From Mixophyes australis (taxonomy: Eukaryota > Chordata > Amphibia > Anura > Limnodynastidae), in assembly GCA_036250195.1 (NCBI GenBank), contig JAVHZZ010000001.1, positions 397,298,117 through 397,362,116 of the forward strand: a stretch of DNA of 64,000 bases. The letters run 5' to 3'. Below, in pieces: positions 23,127 to 37,500 of this stretch. Position 1 is the stretch's first letter, and each line of letters starts with the position of its first letter. A program made the translations under genes and the position numbers. A model generated the notes under the pieces. It worked only from the letters and a program-made list of their open reading frames with translations. It made no database searches and had not been told where the DNA came from.

Positions 23127-26100
23127 CGACTCTAGATACTGTACAAGCACAGTTTCTTAAGGCCTGCCCATATGGGTGTGTTACATAGTGTGACATGGCA
23201 AACACACTGTTTACTGAACACAAAGTATTACAAAGGTGGGGAACGTATCATTATTGTGTTGGTCTTAGAATTACAGTAATCTATGCAGCGCTTTCAAATC
23301 ATTTTATTCAAATCAAAAACATCACAACTGCTCAAAAGTACTGAAACCACTTGGCAACTAGAAATTATTGATAGATTGCAGTCATGTCAATTATACCCAC
23401 AAAATATCAGCCATCATGTTAAAACCCATATGCAAATACAGGACAGGCACAATACTGTACACCTCCTACAGAACCGCAAGTCACTGAGACACTGCAAGCA
23501 AATCATGCAACACTCCTGCCTTCACCTTCACACAGTTTATGCCCTTCCCAGTCGTCATTAGAGACCTGCCAAGCATATCTTAAAGACAATTTCTTCCTCA
23601 AGAAGATCTTAGAATTTGTATGACTGCATTTTATTATTATTCATGAATATTAATAAAGTGTCAGACATTTACCATAGCACTATACAAGTTAGGAAAATGA
23701 CATAAGCTAGTGCAAAAGGCCTTGGCGGATGAAAACACTGAAATGAAGTGAGAATATTAAATACAAATGTACAAATATTATGTCTGAGAAACAGTCTTGG
23801 GAATAATGGCTCATTTTAGTTCTGAATAATGAAGTTAATGACTTCACTGCTGAATAAAAGTGAAACAAATTATTTTTTATTTAATTATAACTGCAAAGAT
23901 ACTGGATACTTAAACATAATATTAAGAAAATTTCATAATAATGTTGTCTAGAAAATGGGGATCAGCAGAAATCAAATGGGGACCCACAGGTTAAAAAAAC
24001 ATTGTCAAGATATCTAAAGATATCAAAATATCAATCTGTGGAAATGTAAACATATGAAATGGGTTAACAATAAACAACTTGTTACCTTTATAGTAAAAAT
24101 GGAGCATTATTATGTTCTCCATGTTGGACACAACATGTGCCCAAAATATAGGGATAACCAGCTTACACCAGAGAATTCAGATACACTGGAATGTGTTGGA
24201 AGAGCTTGTGATTGGTAAACAACAGCTCCACCTGAGACTGAAGCCAGTAGAAGGGCCCCTGTTTTGTTACAGCTGGTACAGTGTGATGTTAGGTAAAAGT
24301 AAGTTCTATGCGAGCATAGCATTGCTCCTACACTCTACATTACAAAAGCAGAATCTCGAACACAAATACAGTACACGTACCCTAGTGAAGCACATCTCAG
24401 GGAAAGTATTCCTTCTCTGTTCTATGTAACACAGGACTGTAAACATGCATAAAGCTAAACAGATTCAAAATAAAACAAGGATAGCTTTTTTCAAATATTT
24501 AATTTATGCTTGTGAGCCTGTTTTATATCTTCTCAGCAAAAGGATTCTATGAAGGACACCTGTAGCAGTGAAGGTAGACACTAGGAATGAGCGTCATGCT
24601 GTGCCTCAGTAATGTCACTAGTTCCCTGTGAACGGACACTCAACTTCTGAGTACTCCACTTCTTGAGTTCAGTCCACAAAATGGCTGCCTCCGCTGTGTA
24701 TACAGTACATTTCAGATAACAGAGGTGCACTAAAACCATGTCATTGTTTTCTAATCATCATTTTATAAAAGTCAAATACCACACTTGTTTCTTCACACCA
24801 ACAATCCTTGGATTAGTATGAAACGTGTTTTCTTTTTTTTTTTTAAATCAATGTCATGCCCAGCTGCAGCCATTTTAAACCATTTAGGTCCTTTTATTTA
24901 CAGCTAAAGAAAAAAAAATATTTAATGTCACAAATGGAAAACATATGCATCAACTTCTGCAATAATCTCACAGTATATCTGGATTTAGAATGCCAACTAG
25001 GCAGTTGCTGGTAGGAGATATTTTAAAGCCAGAAATGCTGTATGTTCAGGAGTTCATCACACAATCATATTTATATGTTTTCACCTTTGTGATATGTAAT
25101 AATGACCATATTAAAAGAGGTTTCTGCTGTAAGAAATCTATATATATTTTGTTTAAATTTGGTTAGTTAGTCTTTCACCCTTGACTCAATAGGACTTTTA
25201 AATGACACACCTGCCATGGTGTTACCCAACCTACCAACCACTGCTGGTTAAGACAGCTGGCAGGTAAAAAACACATAACATTTCTTTTGTACACTAACAA
25301 ATGAAAAAGTAACTCCCAGCGAAACCAATGGCCACAGAAGTATGAGCTACCTGTGGTCTTGAATAGTTTAGACAAACCAGAAATCTCCATCACAACAAGG
25401 ACACAAAATTTAACTATCCAACCTACCAAATGCCTCTTGCTCCCATTACTTACAGACCTCGCAGATACACACTTTTCATACAAAGCAGTGTATGTGTTGT
25501 GTACACTGGTGGCTGTCCACAACAGTATACACTAGACCAATAAAAACTATGCCTGATTAAATTCTGACACGCTAACTACTTTATTTATTTTTTACGCAGT
25601 ATTCAACATTGTGTTTACACTTGAAAGACTGTTTGCTCGGGGGTGAGCCCTTAATAAGGTGCGCTCCTAACAAGCTATGTTAACCCCCAGGGTTGACTCA
25701 CATGATACTTCACAGCAGACGAGCTGTGGAGTAAAGAGAACCTGCGAGAGAGCATGGTGTAAACTGCATGGCAGCCAAATCAAACTGAGCAGAGAGTACT
25801 ATATTGTGTGCATTCTCCCAGGCAAGAACCTTTTTTTTTTTTATCTTTTTTTTAAAGAATTGATTTTGCTACATACCACATACACAATGTGCTTTGTAAT
25901 ATAAAAAGCGTCAGTGTATATTTTCCTTTAATCCAAGGGTCTGTAGCTTTAAACTTTTGGTCTCATACACACTGCATTAATGTAATGCTTTTGCTAGTAG
26001 ACACTAGTACAACACATGTAAACGGGTCTGACAATAGAACCCACTGTTTCTAACGTCACCCATTCCTAGATTTACTAGTATTCTGAATATTGCACTTTCC

Positions 26101-27854
26101 AAATTAATCTCACCTTATTGGGGAAGACTACAGTGACCTCCAATGGCCTCAAAACACTGGTAAAAATGCTGACCACATAAAATACATACATTTTCACTTG
26201 CTTTTTTCTGTGGAAATAAAACAGTAAAATAAAAAATGCAAAAGAAATGCCAAATGGGTACCATTTCCAAACGCATCAAGATTGCTGAGTGCCCTGAGAA
26301 GATGAATTTGCCAGGCTATTTGCTGCAATTCAAGGACTCTCTAATGATGCATGGCCGCAGCACCCAGCACTCTATGGTGCTTGTCTTTGTAATGTTCGGA
26401 GGGCTTTAAATATACCTTGAGAAGTTTCCAAGAAATGTTTACTTGCAAAACTAGAGCTATAAGGAGTAGAGGAGGATTTACGTGGGTGAAAGATTTAACA
26501 TTGCTTCCAATACACTGTGCTTTGCAGAAAGTGGTGTAGTAAGTGCTTTTTTGTCAAACCACAATAATTGCTTGTCCTTGTACCAGATTAGAGAAATGAA
26601 GCAGAGAGTCAACATCAGTTGCATCAATTATTGTTTCTTTTAGCTCTCCTCCTCCTTGAAATGCTCCCCATTTAATGTGGCATATACACCAGATGTTACG
26701 GAGGTCAACACAGTGACACTACTACCATATGTGGTGTTAAGTGGGTGTGCATATATTAACTAAAGCATCTGCAGCCTTCTGTGGAAATAAAAAAAAAAAA
26801 CTATTGTATTCTATTTGCATCCCAGAGAAAAAACAGACTGAGCACTAAATCTCACAGATCAAGATCTTTTTAATATTTACTAACATATTACTCAGGACTT
26901 TACAGTCTACATTCACTAGCATGCACACAAACAACAGTAACCTACCAGTAGGATTTGTTTCTGGACTATGGGATAAAACCGGAGAAAATCCAAACCCCAC
27001 AGAGACACTGTGTCTGGTCATAATGGAATCTTTGAGGCAACAATGGTAAGTATTGTGCCAGTTATAAAACTGAACATTTTTGGTTGGATATCTACAAACC
27101 AATAAATAAAGGTTTGGCTTTCTAGGTATACAAGCATTTTCAGTGAAGGAACACAAGGTGTCTCTAGAAATCCCTAGACCCTCGGACTGAAAGCATACAT
27201 ACATATTTGGAATCTCTATACAAAATGGAAGACAGCTTGTTGGATTCTGCACAGTGATGCAGCAGTAAGAGAAGCAGCCAACAACAGCAACAAGTTGCAG
27301 AAAAGTCTATTTTAAGTGACCAATGTCAATAACAAACAAATCTGTCCTCACAACAGTAATTCTGGCCGAGCAGGATGAAGAAGTAACACAACAGGTATAA
27401 AGTGACAGGAAAATGGATGCCTCGACAACGTTACAGTGTAATTATTTTTGGGACTAAGCACTTATGACAGAAAAACCAAGGAGTGCAAAACAATGCTTTC
27501 ATCCAGTCTTTTGACAAGACAAAAAAAAAGTATCAAAATAAAGATTTTGTTTTAATTTATCATTTATGTTCTTTTAAAAAAATATGTAAATCATAACAAT
27601 ACAGATGTTATAGAATGGCTACAATAACAGCTGTTATCATTCTTAACTAATATAACATTTACAATTGTATTAAGATTAGTGCTTATATACAGACATGTAT
27701 ATATACTGAAACTGTATTGAATATGAATTCTATGTCATAGCTGCATGGGTAGGGCCAAAGAGAATTTAAATAGTAAATATCTTAAGACAGAATCCTACTA
27801 GATCGAATCCAATATACATAGCCGTATTTTAAATGGCATCTGACAAAATTAACC
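23127..27854 (-). other. Long FBXW7 intron, segment without genes
   Basis: Unique AT-rich sequence with T- and A-runs at 24832-24844, 25830-25840 and 26790-26801. Short open frames on both strands lack recognisable domains, and no intact mobile element was seen. A balanced-composition block at 26280-26410 was noted but not identified. Confidence 0.5.
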
Positions 27855-28198
27855 CCAGCACGGTGGCCTAGTGGTTAGCACTTCTGCCTCACAGCGCTGG
27901 GGTCAGGAGTTCAAATCCCGATCATGGGCTTATCTGTGTGGAGTTTGTATGTTCTCCCCGTGTTTGCGTGGGTTTCCTCCAGGTGCTCCGGTTTCCTCCC
28001 ACACTCCAAAAACATACTAGTAGGTTACTTGGCTGATATCAAAATTGACCCTAGTCTCTATCAGTCTGTGTATGTGTGTCTGTATGTTAGGGAATTTAGA
28101 CTGTAAGCCCCAATGGGGCAGGGACTGATGTGAGTGAGTTCTCTGTACAGCGCTGCGGAATCAGTGACGCTATATAAATAAATGGTGATGATGATAAT
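27855..28198 (+). mobile_element. tRNA-derived SINE, near full length
   Basis: The head CAGCACGGTGGCCTAGTGG, then TTAGCAC, resembles a Pol III A box. GAGTTCAAATCCCGA resembles a B box. The body runs through GTTTGCGTGGGTTTCCTCC, AAAACATACTAGTAGGTTAC, GAATTTAGACTGTAAGCCCC and TGTACAGCGCTGCGGAATCA to a GCTATATAAATAAATGGTGATGATG tail. It is the best copy in the window and the reference for the others. Confidence 0.88.
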
Positions 28199-31100
28199 CT
28201 TTAAAATCTTTTTGGAAATCAGATTAGGAAAAAAAGAACATTAATCTACAAATGAAGCACTGGGCAACACAGTAACTTGAGCTTCATTGTGAGAATACAG
28301 CTATTTAAAATACATGATTGACTGATTAATTGTGTTACAAAACAGAAGGCTGCCACAAAATAGGGAGCTGCACATGAAAGTGTTCAACGCATTCAAAAAC
28401 TTAAGCATTGCAAAAATCAAAATGAACAAGTTAATTTTTTTTTTTTTGCATAAGATGGCCTCTTTAACCTAATTTTTATGTCCAGATGCATAAAAGAGCT
28501 GATACATATTGCAGGAAGTACGAACACCATTTTTCTTTTCCATACACTCCATAATTGGCATTTTAGGAATCAGTCCCGACAGCAAAGGATGGTTTTCCAC
28601 AACGTGGTATCCGGAACAGTGGAAGTTGTACCGATATTATCAGGCACGTTTCATCCTTTCAACTTGGAGCCAGCGGGTCGTGAACTGCTTAACTTCCTTT
28701 TCTTAAAAGGAAACCTATTATTAGCAGAGCCATGACAGCCCTCAAAGTGTCAACCCTCTGGACTTGCTTTATGTTACTCTTATACATCTTATACCCTCAT
28801 GATTTGACGTTAAGGATTTAAAACAAAAGCACTGGCCCTGCCACAACAAGCCCTCTCACTAAGCACTGATTGACACAGCCTAAAACAAACATTATACTGT
28901 GCAAAACAATAAACTCTAGAATTACATTTTTTATTGCTGTTGTAAACCTTGCTAGATAAAAATATTTTTATATAAGCTTCTTGTATATAGCGGTTTTGGG
29001 ATTGAAGGAAAAACAAATGCATAGTCTGAATCCTGTATTACTTAAAATGCATACAAAGGAAAATAAACATGTTGTATTGTACAGTAAGGTATACCCATTA
29101 AAATGGCTTTTCCTTTATTTGAAAGCATCAATTCTCCAATAACTTACTACCTATTCTTTACAACTGATATTATCAGGAAGAGGAAGATAATTTATGCCTC
29201 AAACCAGACCTCAATGACCAAACCTATGCGGTCACGGTGACTTACGCTTCTGACAATTACTTGTTCCACTGTTACAAAGCTTGTCTCAATTCCTTAACGT
29301 CTCTCAATATAAAACTGTGGGAAGATATGGGGGCTGAATGTAATGTGTGAGTCATAGTGACTAGCACTTTATACTAGCATCTTAAAAGGCCACTAGCAAA
29401 TGTCAATTCCATAACGTAAGATAAGCTAGATATAGAACCATTCTGCTCATTAGTGTACATGTAAATTAGCCGTTCGAGGAGGGAAGAAAGTTTCACTTTT
29501 TAAATAACCTTTCTGCCCAGTGAAGAAATAGATGCCCACACATGAATTCACCAGTTATGCTTCCATCAAGTTTAATAACCGATTGTTCACAATGCTGAAA
29601 CCTTGTACACAAGAAATACAATGTTTTTCCTCTATGCTGCAGTACACGTTAAGATGTGTAGACAACACATGGAAAACTCAAAGCAAAGTGAAGCTGACCA
29701 GCTACCAGATCATATAGGTGCAGAAGCAAGAAATCATATATGCAGAAATTAGACCATATCTGAGGCATATTTCCTTGCAGTGCTAGGGAATGTGTTAATG
29801 CTTAAAACTGGTAGAAACAGCAATACATACAGTCAATGTTCTGAGGTTCACCATTTGCTTAGCTAGTTGAACCTGTGCAAGTCATATTAAAAAATATCAT
29901 GAATTTATTTTACTAACCTGCATGCTATTCCTCAACTATGAAGCAATATAAAAATGATGTTCGTTTATTTTACTATTAAAAATTTATACATTGTGCTTTT
30001 TTATATCCAGTGGGCTTCATCAAATTAGTCCAAGAACAATACCTGTTAACAAATGAATCTTCCTTAACAGCTAATTGTTTGAACTAATTTTCTGACCAAG
30101 TTTGTCATAGATGAACAGAAATAGGAGTACTACCCAACTGCAAGAGCTCTCAGTACATATTAGTCTATAACGAATAACAGTCAATCAGCTAAACAGATAC
30201 ATAGTAATGTATACACACTAAGAGATAACCTGAAGCATAGTATTTTGTATCTGACATTTCAACAGTAGATGTTCCCTTTCAATGTAAATATCTAAATGTC
30301 CTGTATCGCTTGTTTCTGACACATAGCAAATAGAAAGATGGTTCCTTTTGCTTTTATTCCTTCAGTTGCTATGACTATCCGAAGTATCAGAAGGAAGTAG
30401 AAGAGTAGGAGTTATCTATTTTCATAAATACACATTTCAGTATATGTACTTTCCTAGATGACAATGGGTAGATGAGTGTAAATGTAACGTACACCTGGCC
30501 GTGAACACATAAGAGTTCTAGTCCTTTCAACAGCACCGGGCTAAGAGAAACATTGCTCCTAAATATGGAAAAGCATAATGTCCCATAGCTATGAAGTGAC
30601 ATGCTGCACCCACTCATCTAAGCTTTGTAAGATATTCCTTCATGTCTGCTGTATCAGCTAAACAATCATTTTCCTTTCCTGTGTCCTTTAAATAATGCAA
30701 AATATACCTGAATCAGTTAAAATACATGTTTTTACACGTGTGAAGGCAAAACAAACTGCATTGTACTATACATTAGGGAACGATTAGGGTGTATAGAATA
30801 CAGGATTGTGGATGGATTTTTCATCTATTATATATATTATCTATCTTATATCAGAGCCAGCATTCACACCTTGGGTTAGAGGTGTACTGTGAACATTAAA
30901 CTAAATACACCTAGTCATAAATATGTTCGTAATATTTGCTATTGGTCATTACCATAGAATTCTATGGCCAAGGTAATGAGAGCCAAACTATAATAACAGC
31001 AAGAAACACACACCAAATAAACTAATTAAAACAAGATAAATGCTTTTGCCAATGCTTTTGTGTTCTTATATCATGCCGTGGTTAAATGAATGGTTAAACT

Positions 31101-33260
31101 CAGCATTCGTGTGCAATCAGCCTAAGGATGGAATCCACCCTATGACAATTTTGTGCTTGTTACTACATTGCATATGATAAATCCTGAGCTCCTTCATGGG
31201 TGATAAGAAGACACATAATGAGCTTTTAGGTAGGACAAATGTACATGATAATGTTTAACTATTGCCTGCTAATATTTGACTATTTGTGCACTATACCAAG
31301 CAATTCTCACTCAGACAGAGAAGCTTGTTCTACACAGTCCACTATATGCAACCAAACTCATCACCTGCAAACTTTTTTATGGTTGTATGAAATGCATAGT
31401 GTTTAGCACTTCTGCCCCACAGCACTGGGGACATGAGTTCAATTCCCAACAATGGTCTTATATGTGTGGAGTTTCTATATTCTCCCTGTGTATGGCGTGG
31501 GTTTCCTCAATACAGGCATAACATGGTCTGCTGAGATGTAAAAATTGTGCCAGGAGTATGCTTTTCTAACGTGATCTGACTCGCATGTAACAAAAGAATA
31601 CATTACAACACTAGTACTGTGTATTACAGGTGGTATGTGCAGATCTATGTGAAGGCTTCCACAAGAGAGGTAAGTTAACAATACAATTTAAATTCAAACT
31701 CAAAGCATTTAGTAGCAGACCCTAAAAGAAAAGGCTAATTTATTGAAGTAGTAAGTAGGAATTATAATTTAGCATCCAGTATGGCAATGAACCATATAAC
31801 CCTGTGCACAGAATGCAGAATTATAAATAGAAATGAGAAACCTAGGAGTTTTGCCAGATTTAATAGTTACTTTGGCAACAGTGACTATTCTGCATCATAA
31901 AACAAAATGCCTTCTAGTAAAGAATTAGAGGCCTTGATTGTTTGTTTTGTGTCTTGCCTATCTGAAGGCTACCTTGCAAGCTGCAGCTTTGCACATGTGA
32001 AGACCGTATAAGAAATTCAGTGCTGGGCACCAAGCGGTGCGTGTAACAAGATTGAGCTTGGGAAAGCACGAGAGCAGCCCATATTTTAAAGTAAGAGTAC
32101 TATTGTAGGAGCCAATGCATGGGAAGTGAGTACAGCTGTGAGGTCTGTTTCACCAATGATAAAAACGAGCCCTCAGTGGGTACAAAAGGGAGAAGACTGC
32201 CAACGTTTCACTGCAGTCGCCAAACTCTTGCAGGCAGCCCATACGTTATTGAATTGTTCATCCTGTTTTTATTGTAGTGTGAAGCTAACCAATACTTTGT
32301 TTTCTAGATCATCAATGATTTATTTTAATAGTCTTCAAAAGGTGAACTCCCTTCAACTACAAAATACTTGAGTTAAAATTAAACTGGTTTATGCACAACC
32401 TCACTGTCCAGGATCAGTTGCTGTTTTGGACCTATCAACTGACTCCACTATTAAAGAGGGCACTTTACAGTTAACAAAAACAATCCACCAAAAAAAAAAA
32501 GCAGTATTGTCCTATGGCCCATTTAATGGGAAAGAGCATGGATCCTATAGTGAGTTCCGTGGTCTCTCCTAGACTAGTTTCCTGCAGACTGCAGCGCAGG
32601 ATAGCTGAGAGATATAGAGGAAAGCACCCAGTAGTGACTGTGTAGATGGTTTCACTCCCATGCCCGACTTCTCTACACTCACAGCTGTACTCCTGCGTGG
32701 AGTAATATCCTCTAACTACAGACAATCATGCAAATAAAATGAATGCAGTTAGAGCATAAAGTGTATAAAGCAAAGCTGCAAATATTTTAAAACAGTATCC
32801 TGGGGCACTTTGCTGCAGAGCTATCGCATCACAGGACATTACACTCAGTAGTGTCCAGATGGATCTTGGTTCACTCACTACAATCCCCATTTCACAATTT
32901 ATTGAATTTTTTAACCCAATTTGTGCGGATGTTTACAGATTCCAGGGGTACAGAACTAAAAATAAAAGGGGAACAATAAAAGGGGCAATGGTCAGGGGAG
33001 GGGGGGGGGGGAGGCATCATCATATTGGTAACAGATGCTTCAATCAATTAGCAATATAAAAACACAAGTGTGATCACACATTGCCTGGTGGTACAGCAAT
33101 GGGCAGAATCAGTTTGTGCAGTACGATAAACATACCATTTATGACATTAGATGCTGCTGAGGTGTATTTGAGACAATGTTCCCATCTTGCAGATATTTGT
33201 GTGATTTTGGCAACTCTATTCATAGGTAAAGGACTAGAGTGTTTCCAATGCTGTGCTAGA
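28199..33260 (-). other. Long FBXW7 intron, segment without genes
   Basis: Unique AT-rich sequence with one partial SINE at 31394-31509, a T-run at 28436-28447 and a G-run at 33000-33011. No exon-like open frame with splice sites and homology was found. Confidence 0.5.
31394..31509 (+). mobile_element. SINE fragment, 5' part only
   Basis: AGTGTTTAGCACTTCTGCC, CACAGCACTGGGGACATGAG, TTCAATTCCC, GTGTGGAGTTT and GCGTGGGTTTCCTC follow the same order as the head of the copy at 27855. The 3' half is missing. Confidence 0.75.
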
Positions 33261-34590
33261 GCCGCCCTAGTGACTATGTGGATGTGGCCTGTAACATCTA
33301 TGCTGCGCTCCTGCCGCCCTAGTGGCTATGAGGATGTGGCCTGTAACATATATGCTGCACTCCTGCCGCCCTAGTGGCTATGTGGATGTGGCCTGTAACA
33401 TCTATGCTGCGCTCCTGCCGCCCTAGTGGCTATGAGGATGTGGCCTGTAACATATATGCTGCGCTCCTGCCGCCCTAGTGGCTATGAGGATGTGGCCTGT
33501 AACATATATGCTGTGCTCCTGCCGCCCTAGTGGCTATGTGGCCTGTAACATATATGCTGTGCTCCTGTCGCCCTAGTGGCTATGAGGATGTGGCCTGTAA
33601 CATATATGCTGCGCTCCTGCCGCCCTAGTGGCTATGAGGATGTGGCCTGTAACATATAGGCTGTGCTCCTGCCGCCCTAATGGCTATGTGGCCTGTAACA
33701 TATATGCTGCGCTCCTGCCGCCCTAGTGGCTATGAGGATGTGGCCTGTAACATATATGCTGCGCTCCTGCCGCCCTAGTGGCTATGAGGATGTGGCCTGT
33801 AACATATATGCTGCGTTCCTGCCGCCCTAGTGGCTATGTGACCTGTAACATATATGCTGTGCTCCTGTCGCCCTAGTGGCTCTGAGGATGTGGCCTGTAA
33901 AATATATGCTGCGCTCCTGCCGCCCTAGAGGCTATGTGGATGTGGCCTGTAACATATATGCTGTGCTAGAGCCAACCTAGTGGCTATGAGGATGTGGCCT
34001 GTAACATATATGCTGCGCTCCTGCCGCCCTAGTGGCTATGAGGATATGGTCTATAACGTATAGGCTGTGCTCCTGTCGCCCTAGTGGCTATGTGGATGTG
34101 GCCTGTAACATATATGGTGTGCTCGTGCCGCCCTAGTGGCTATGAGGATGTGGCCTGTAACATATATGCTGCGCTCCTGCCGCCCTAGTGGCTATGAGGA
34201 TGTGGCCTGTAACATCTATGCTGCGCTCCTGCCGCCCTAGTGGCTATGAGGATGTGGCCTGTAACATCTATGCTGCGCTCCTGCCGCCCTAGTGGCTATG
34301 AGGATGTGGCCTGTAACATCTATGCTGCGCTCCTGCCGCCCTAGTGGCTATGAGGATGTGGCCTGTAACATCTATGCTGCGCTCCTGCCGCCCTAGTGGC
34401 TATGAGGATGTGGCCTGTAACATATATGCTGCGCTCCTGCCGCCCTAGTGGCTATGAGGATGTGGCCTGTAACATATATGCTGCGCTCCTGCCGCCCTAG
34501 TGGCTATGAGGATATGACCTATAACGCATAGACTGCGCTTCTGCCGCCCTAGTGGCTATGAGTATGTGGCCTGTAACATATATGTTGTAG
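33261..34590. repeat. Minisatellite, 52-bp unit, 26 copies, with a 46-bp variant
   Basis: The unit is GCCGCCCTAGTGGCTATGAG followed by GATGTGGCCTGTAACATATA and TGCTGCGCTCCT. Unit starts are 52 bp apart except at 33521-33567, 33671-33717 and 33821-33867, where a 6-base deletion (AGGATG) gives 46. These three fall at a regular 150-bp spacing. Units from about 34127 to 34491 are nearly identical. The left edge blends into TGCTGTGCTAGAGCC. Confidence 0.97.
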
Positions 34591-37500
34591 GATGAAAATG
34601 ATGAAGCCGTGCTGCTTCTGATGTAGTAGGTATGGTGGCATACCAATAGAATGCTAAGTTTAGAACAATATTCCGCATTACTGAATTTCTTAGCATTTGA
34701 AATAATGTCCATCAACAAATATTAACATGTAAATAAAAAGAATGTATAGTGAATGTTTAATGTAAAAAAAAAAAATTAACTGTGCTGTACAATTTGTAAA
34801 TTGTACAAATTAAAAACAAGGACAACCTCTGGAAAATAGGGCCAGATGGCAACTATGGTAGACGCAGCAAATAAGAAAAAAATAATTCAATCCCACTGTT
34901 GGCCTGTCATAACATTTTACTTCAAATAAATAGAAAAATAACTAAACATCAAATCATATAATGACATTCTGCAGGAAAACCATCTGATGTAACTGTATCC
35001 ATGTACAAACCTCTGCACTGGTAAGCCAATACATAGCCCATGGGCAGTTTCGGTCTAGAGCAGAAAATATCTAATGGCTGAAAACGGATCATCAGCCTTC
35101 CTGACTAATTATACATACCTGGGACTCGCCTTAGATGCAAGGTCAGACACTGCAATCACAAAACTTCTCACAATGGACATTTTAAATGAAGGACGCTTAG
35201 TCATGTCAGTTAATGCATGCAATAATAAAAAGAAAACATTTCAGACACCCTCTCCCTTTAATGACTGTATAATTGTAGGTAATTAAATCAGTCAGCCAGC
35301 ATGGACCTCATATTAAAGAGGACCTGTCTAGTTTTCCTCTATACTAATATTCCAAACACTCTAGAATAGGCTTTGGTGGTCTCTGCATGGACTGTACAGG
35401 TTACAAACCTGGTGCCAGGTTTTCTTTAAACCAAGGAAATCCAAGCAACTACACAAGTAGTTAGGGGATCTAACACATAAAGATCAGGTCCTAAGGGGAA
35501 TACTTAAACGCATTGCAGAAAAAATGCCAAATTCTCTCTGCGAATATGGACTCTGATATCCTAGATGCTTTTATAAGAAATGACCAAGAGAGCTTATTAT
35601 GATTTTATTAGTACTTCACTGCAACGTAACTGAAATACAGTATCAGATAAGTGAATGCTGCATGCTGCAAAACCCGGCTGCCACTGAAGTTAGAAGGTTT
35701 GTGTACCGTTTACATATCAAACTATGCACATCTGGATTTGTACCTGATCACTGAATAACTGGATCCGAGTCCTATATGTGACCACATGAGACAAAGCCAG
35801 ACTACACAGGTTATTTAGCAATTATGCTAAAATACATGGGGACCATGCAGTACAGTCAGACAATATCTGCAGAATGACTCGGACAATTATTGAGACTTTA
35901 GTAGTCGCTCTGGCATAAATTAAGATTCGCTGAGCATGTTGCAGCAGAAACATAAGTTGTTGTGGAAGTTGTTCCTGCTGTATGAGCTAGTTTATTAAAG
36001 TTTAAATGATGCTTCATAGCAATTGTGTTTGTTACTATAAAATCAAAGTTGTTTATATATGTATGCATGTCTGATGGGTGTGTGCGATACATCTGCTACT
36101 CATTCAGACCTGACTGCATATTCAACTCTGAACACGGCGTACATACACATACATGTAACTTTTTCAATCGGAAGTTACGCAGTGATGCATGAATTATTAA
36201 AGCAGTGGTCGAAGTGGTGGTATGGGAAATGTAAATGAAAGCAGTAGAAGCCGTGGAATGGCATACCACTGTATACCAGCCCACTTTGACCACTGATTAT
36301 ATGGTTAAATATATACACACAATCTCCGCAGCATTGTGGGCCAATAGCAATGTATATTAAAAAAAAACAAAAGAAAAACAAAAATTTTACTATTCATAAT
36401 CACGTCTGAGCAGATGAGATATTTGGAGAACTCTTGCAGTAATCTAATATTACAGCAGTCCCACAGTAGTCAAGAAAATGGTCACAAGTATCTGGCAAAA
36501 CGTACAGAGGAAAATGATCAGAAAAAATGTTCAAGATGTAACAGGTATTTTCCATCTATTAGACTTAAAACCATATCTCACAAGCTGATTTACAGACAAC
36601 TATTTTTGTTGTCAGCATATCTGCAGCACTAAGGTTATCAGTGTTCCAAAATGTAGTAACGTTTCAACAAAGTAAACATGTTTAAAAAAAGAAACAAAAC
36701 AAAAAAAACCGTCACCCTCATCGCTGCCAGTAATTGTTTTGTAGCGTATGAAGATTCAGCTTTCATTTTAGTCCTCCCCATCAGCTTTGCTACAAAGTTA
36801 CATCTGGTCCCCAGCAGAGGGCGCAGAGAACAAAACAGTGGTGGCACCAGGGGAGGGGTCTGGAGTAAGGATGAGTTATACAAACCTGAAGATGAGGATG
36901 TGATGGTTCTATGTTTTAAAAAAAAAAAAAAAAAAGAAAGAAAAAATCAATCTAGAAATGTATAACACATATGCTATGATGTGAAATATTTATAGTTGAA
37001 AGAATCAACGTGAAACAGATCAAGAGAACAAACTAAGTAACCTGAAGTAATGCGATGTTGAAAACAGTGTTTGTATGGGATGTCCATTCTATCCTTTCAA
37101 TGCCACTTTTCTATTCAGCACATACTAGACTTTATAGCTAAATGATATCCTGCTATTACCTATGATTTTACACAGGCAGAATGACCTATCAAATGTTCTT
37201 GTTTCTATTCTCAAATACGGCACAGGAAGCATAATGAGCAGCATTACCCTGAGTGCTTCAGACGCTGTTTAGTTACAGATCAGAGCTCAGAGGAATTAAG
37301 AACAAAAGAAACCCAAAGGAAAAATGAAATGACATTACAACGAATGAGGACATTCAACAACTAACACTGGGATTTCTGAGAATATAAACCTGCCACAGCA
37401 TATAAAAGTCTTAAAACACATTTAAACATTGCAGCAACTTCATACAGTAAATTAAAAACATTTACGTTGCACACAAAAAAGCTAACAAAATAATTTCTCC

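Noticed and set aside
22876..23223. 115-codon minus-strand frame with repeated THTYI
   Set aside because: It is the translation of the ATGT microsatellite and a MITE.
27855..27920. A true tRNA gene at the SINE head
   Set aside because: A- and B-box-like words are present, but there is no cloverleaf with an anticodon arm and acceptor pairing, and the same unit recurs at least four times with a SINE body.
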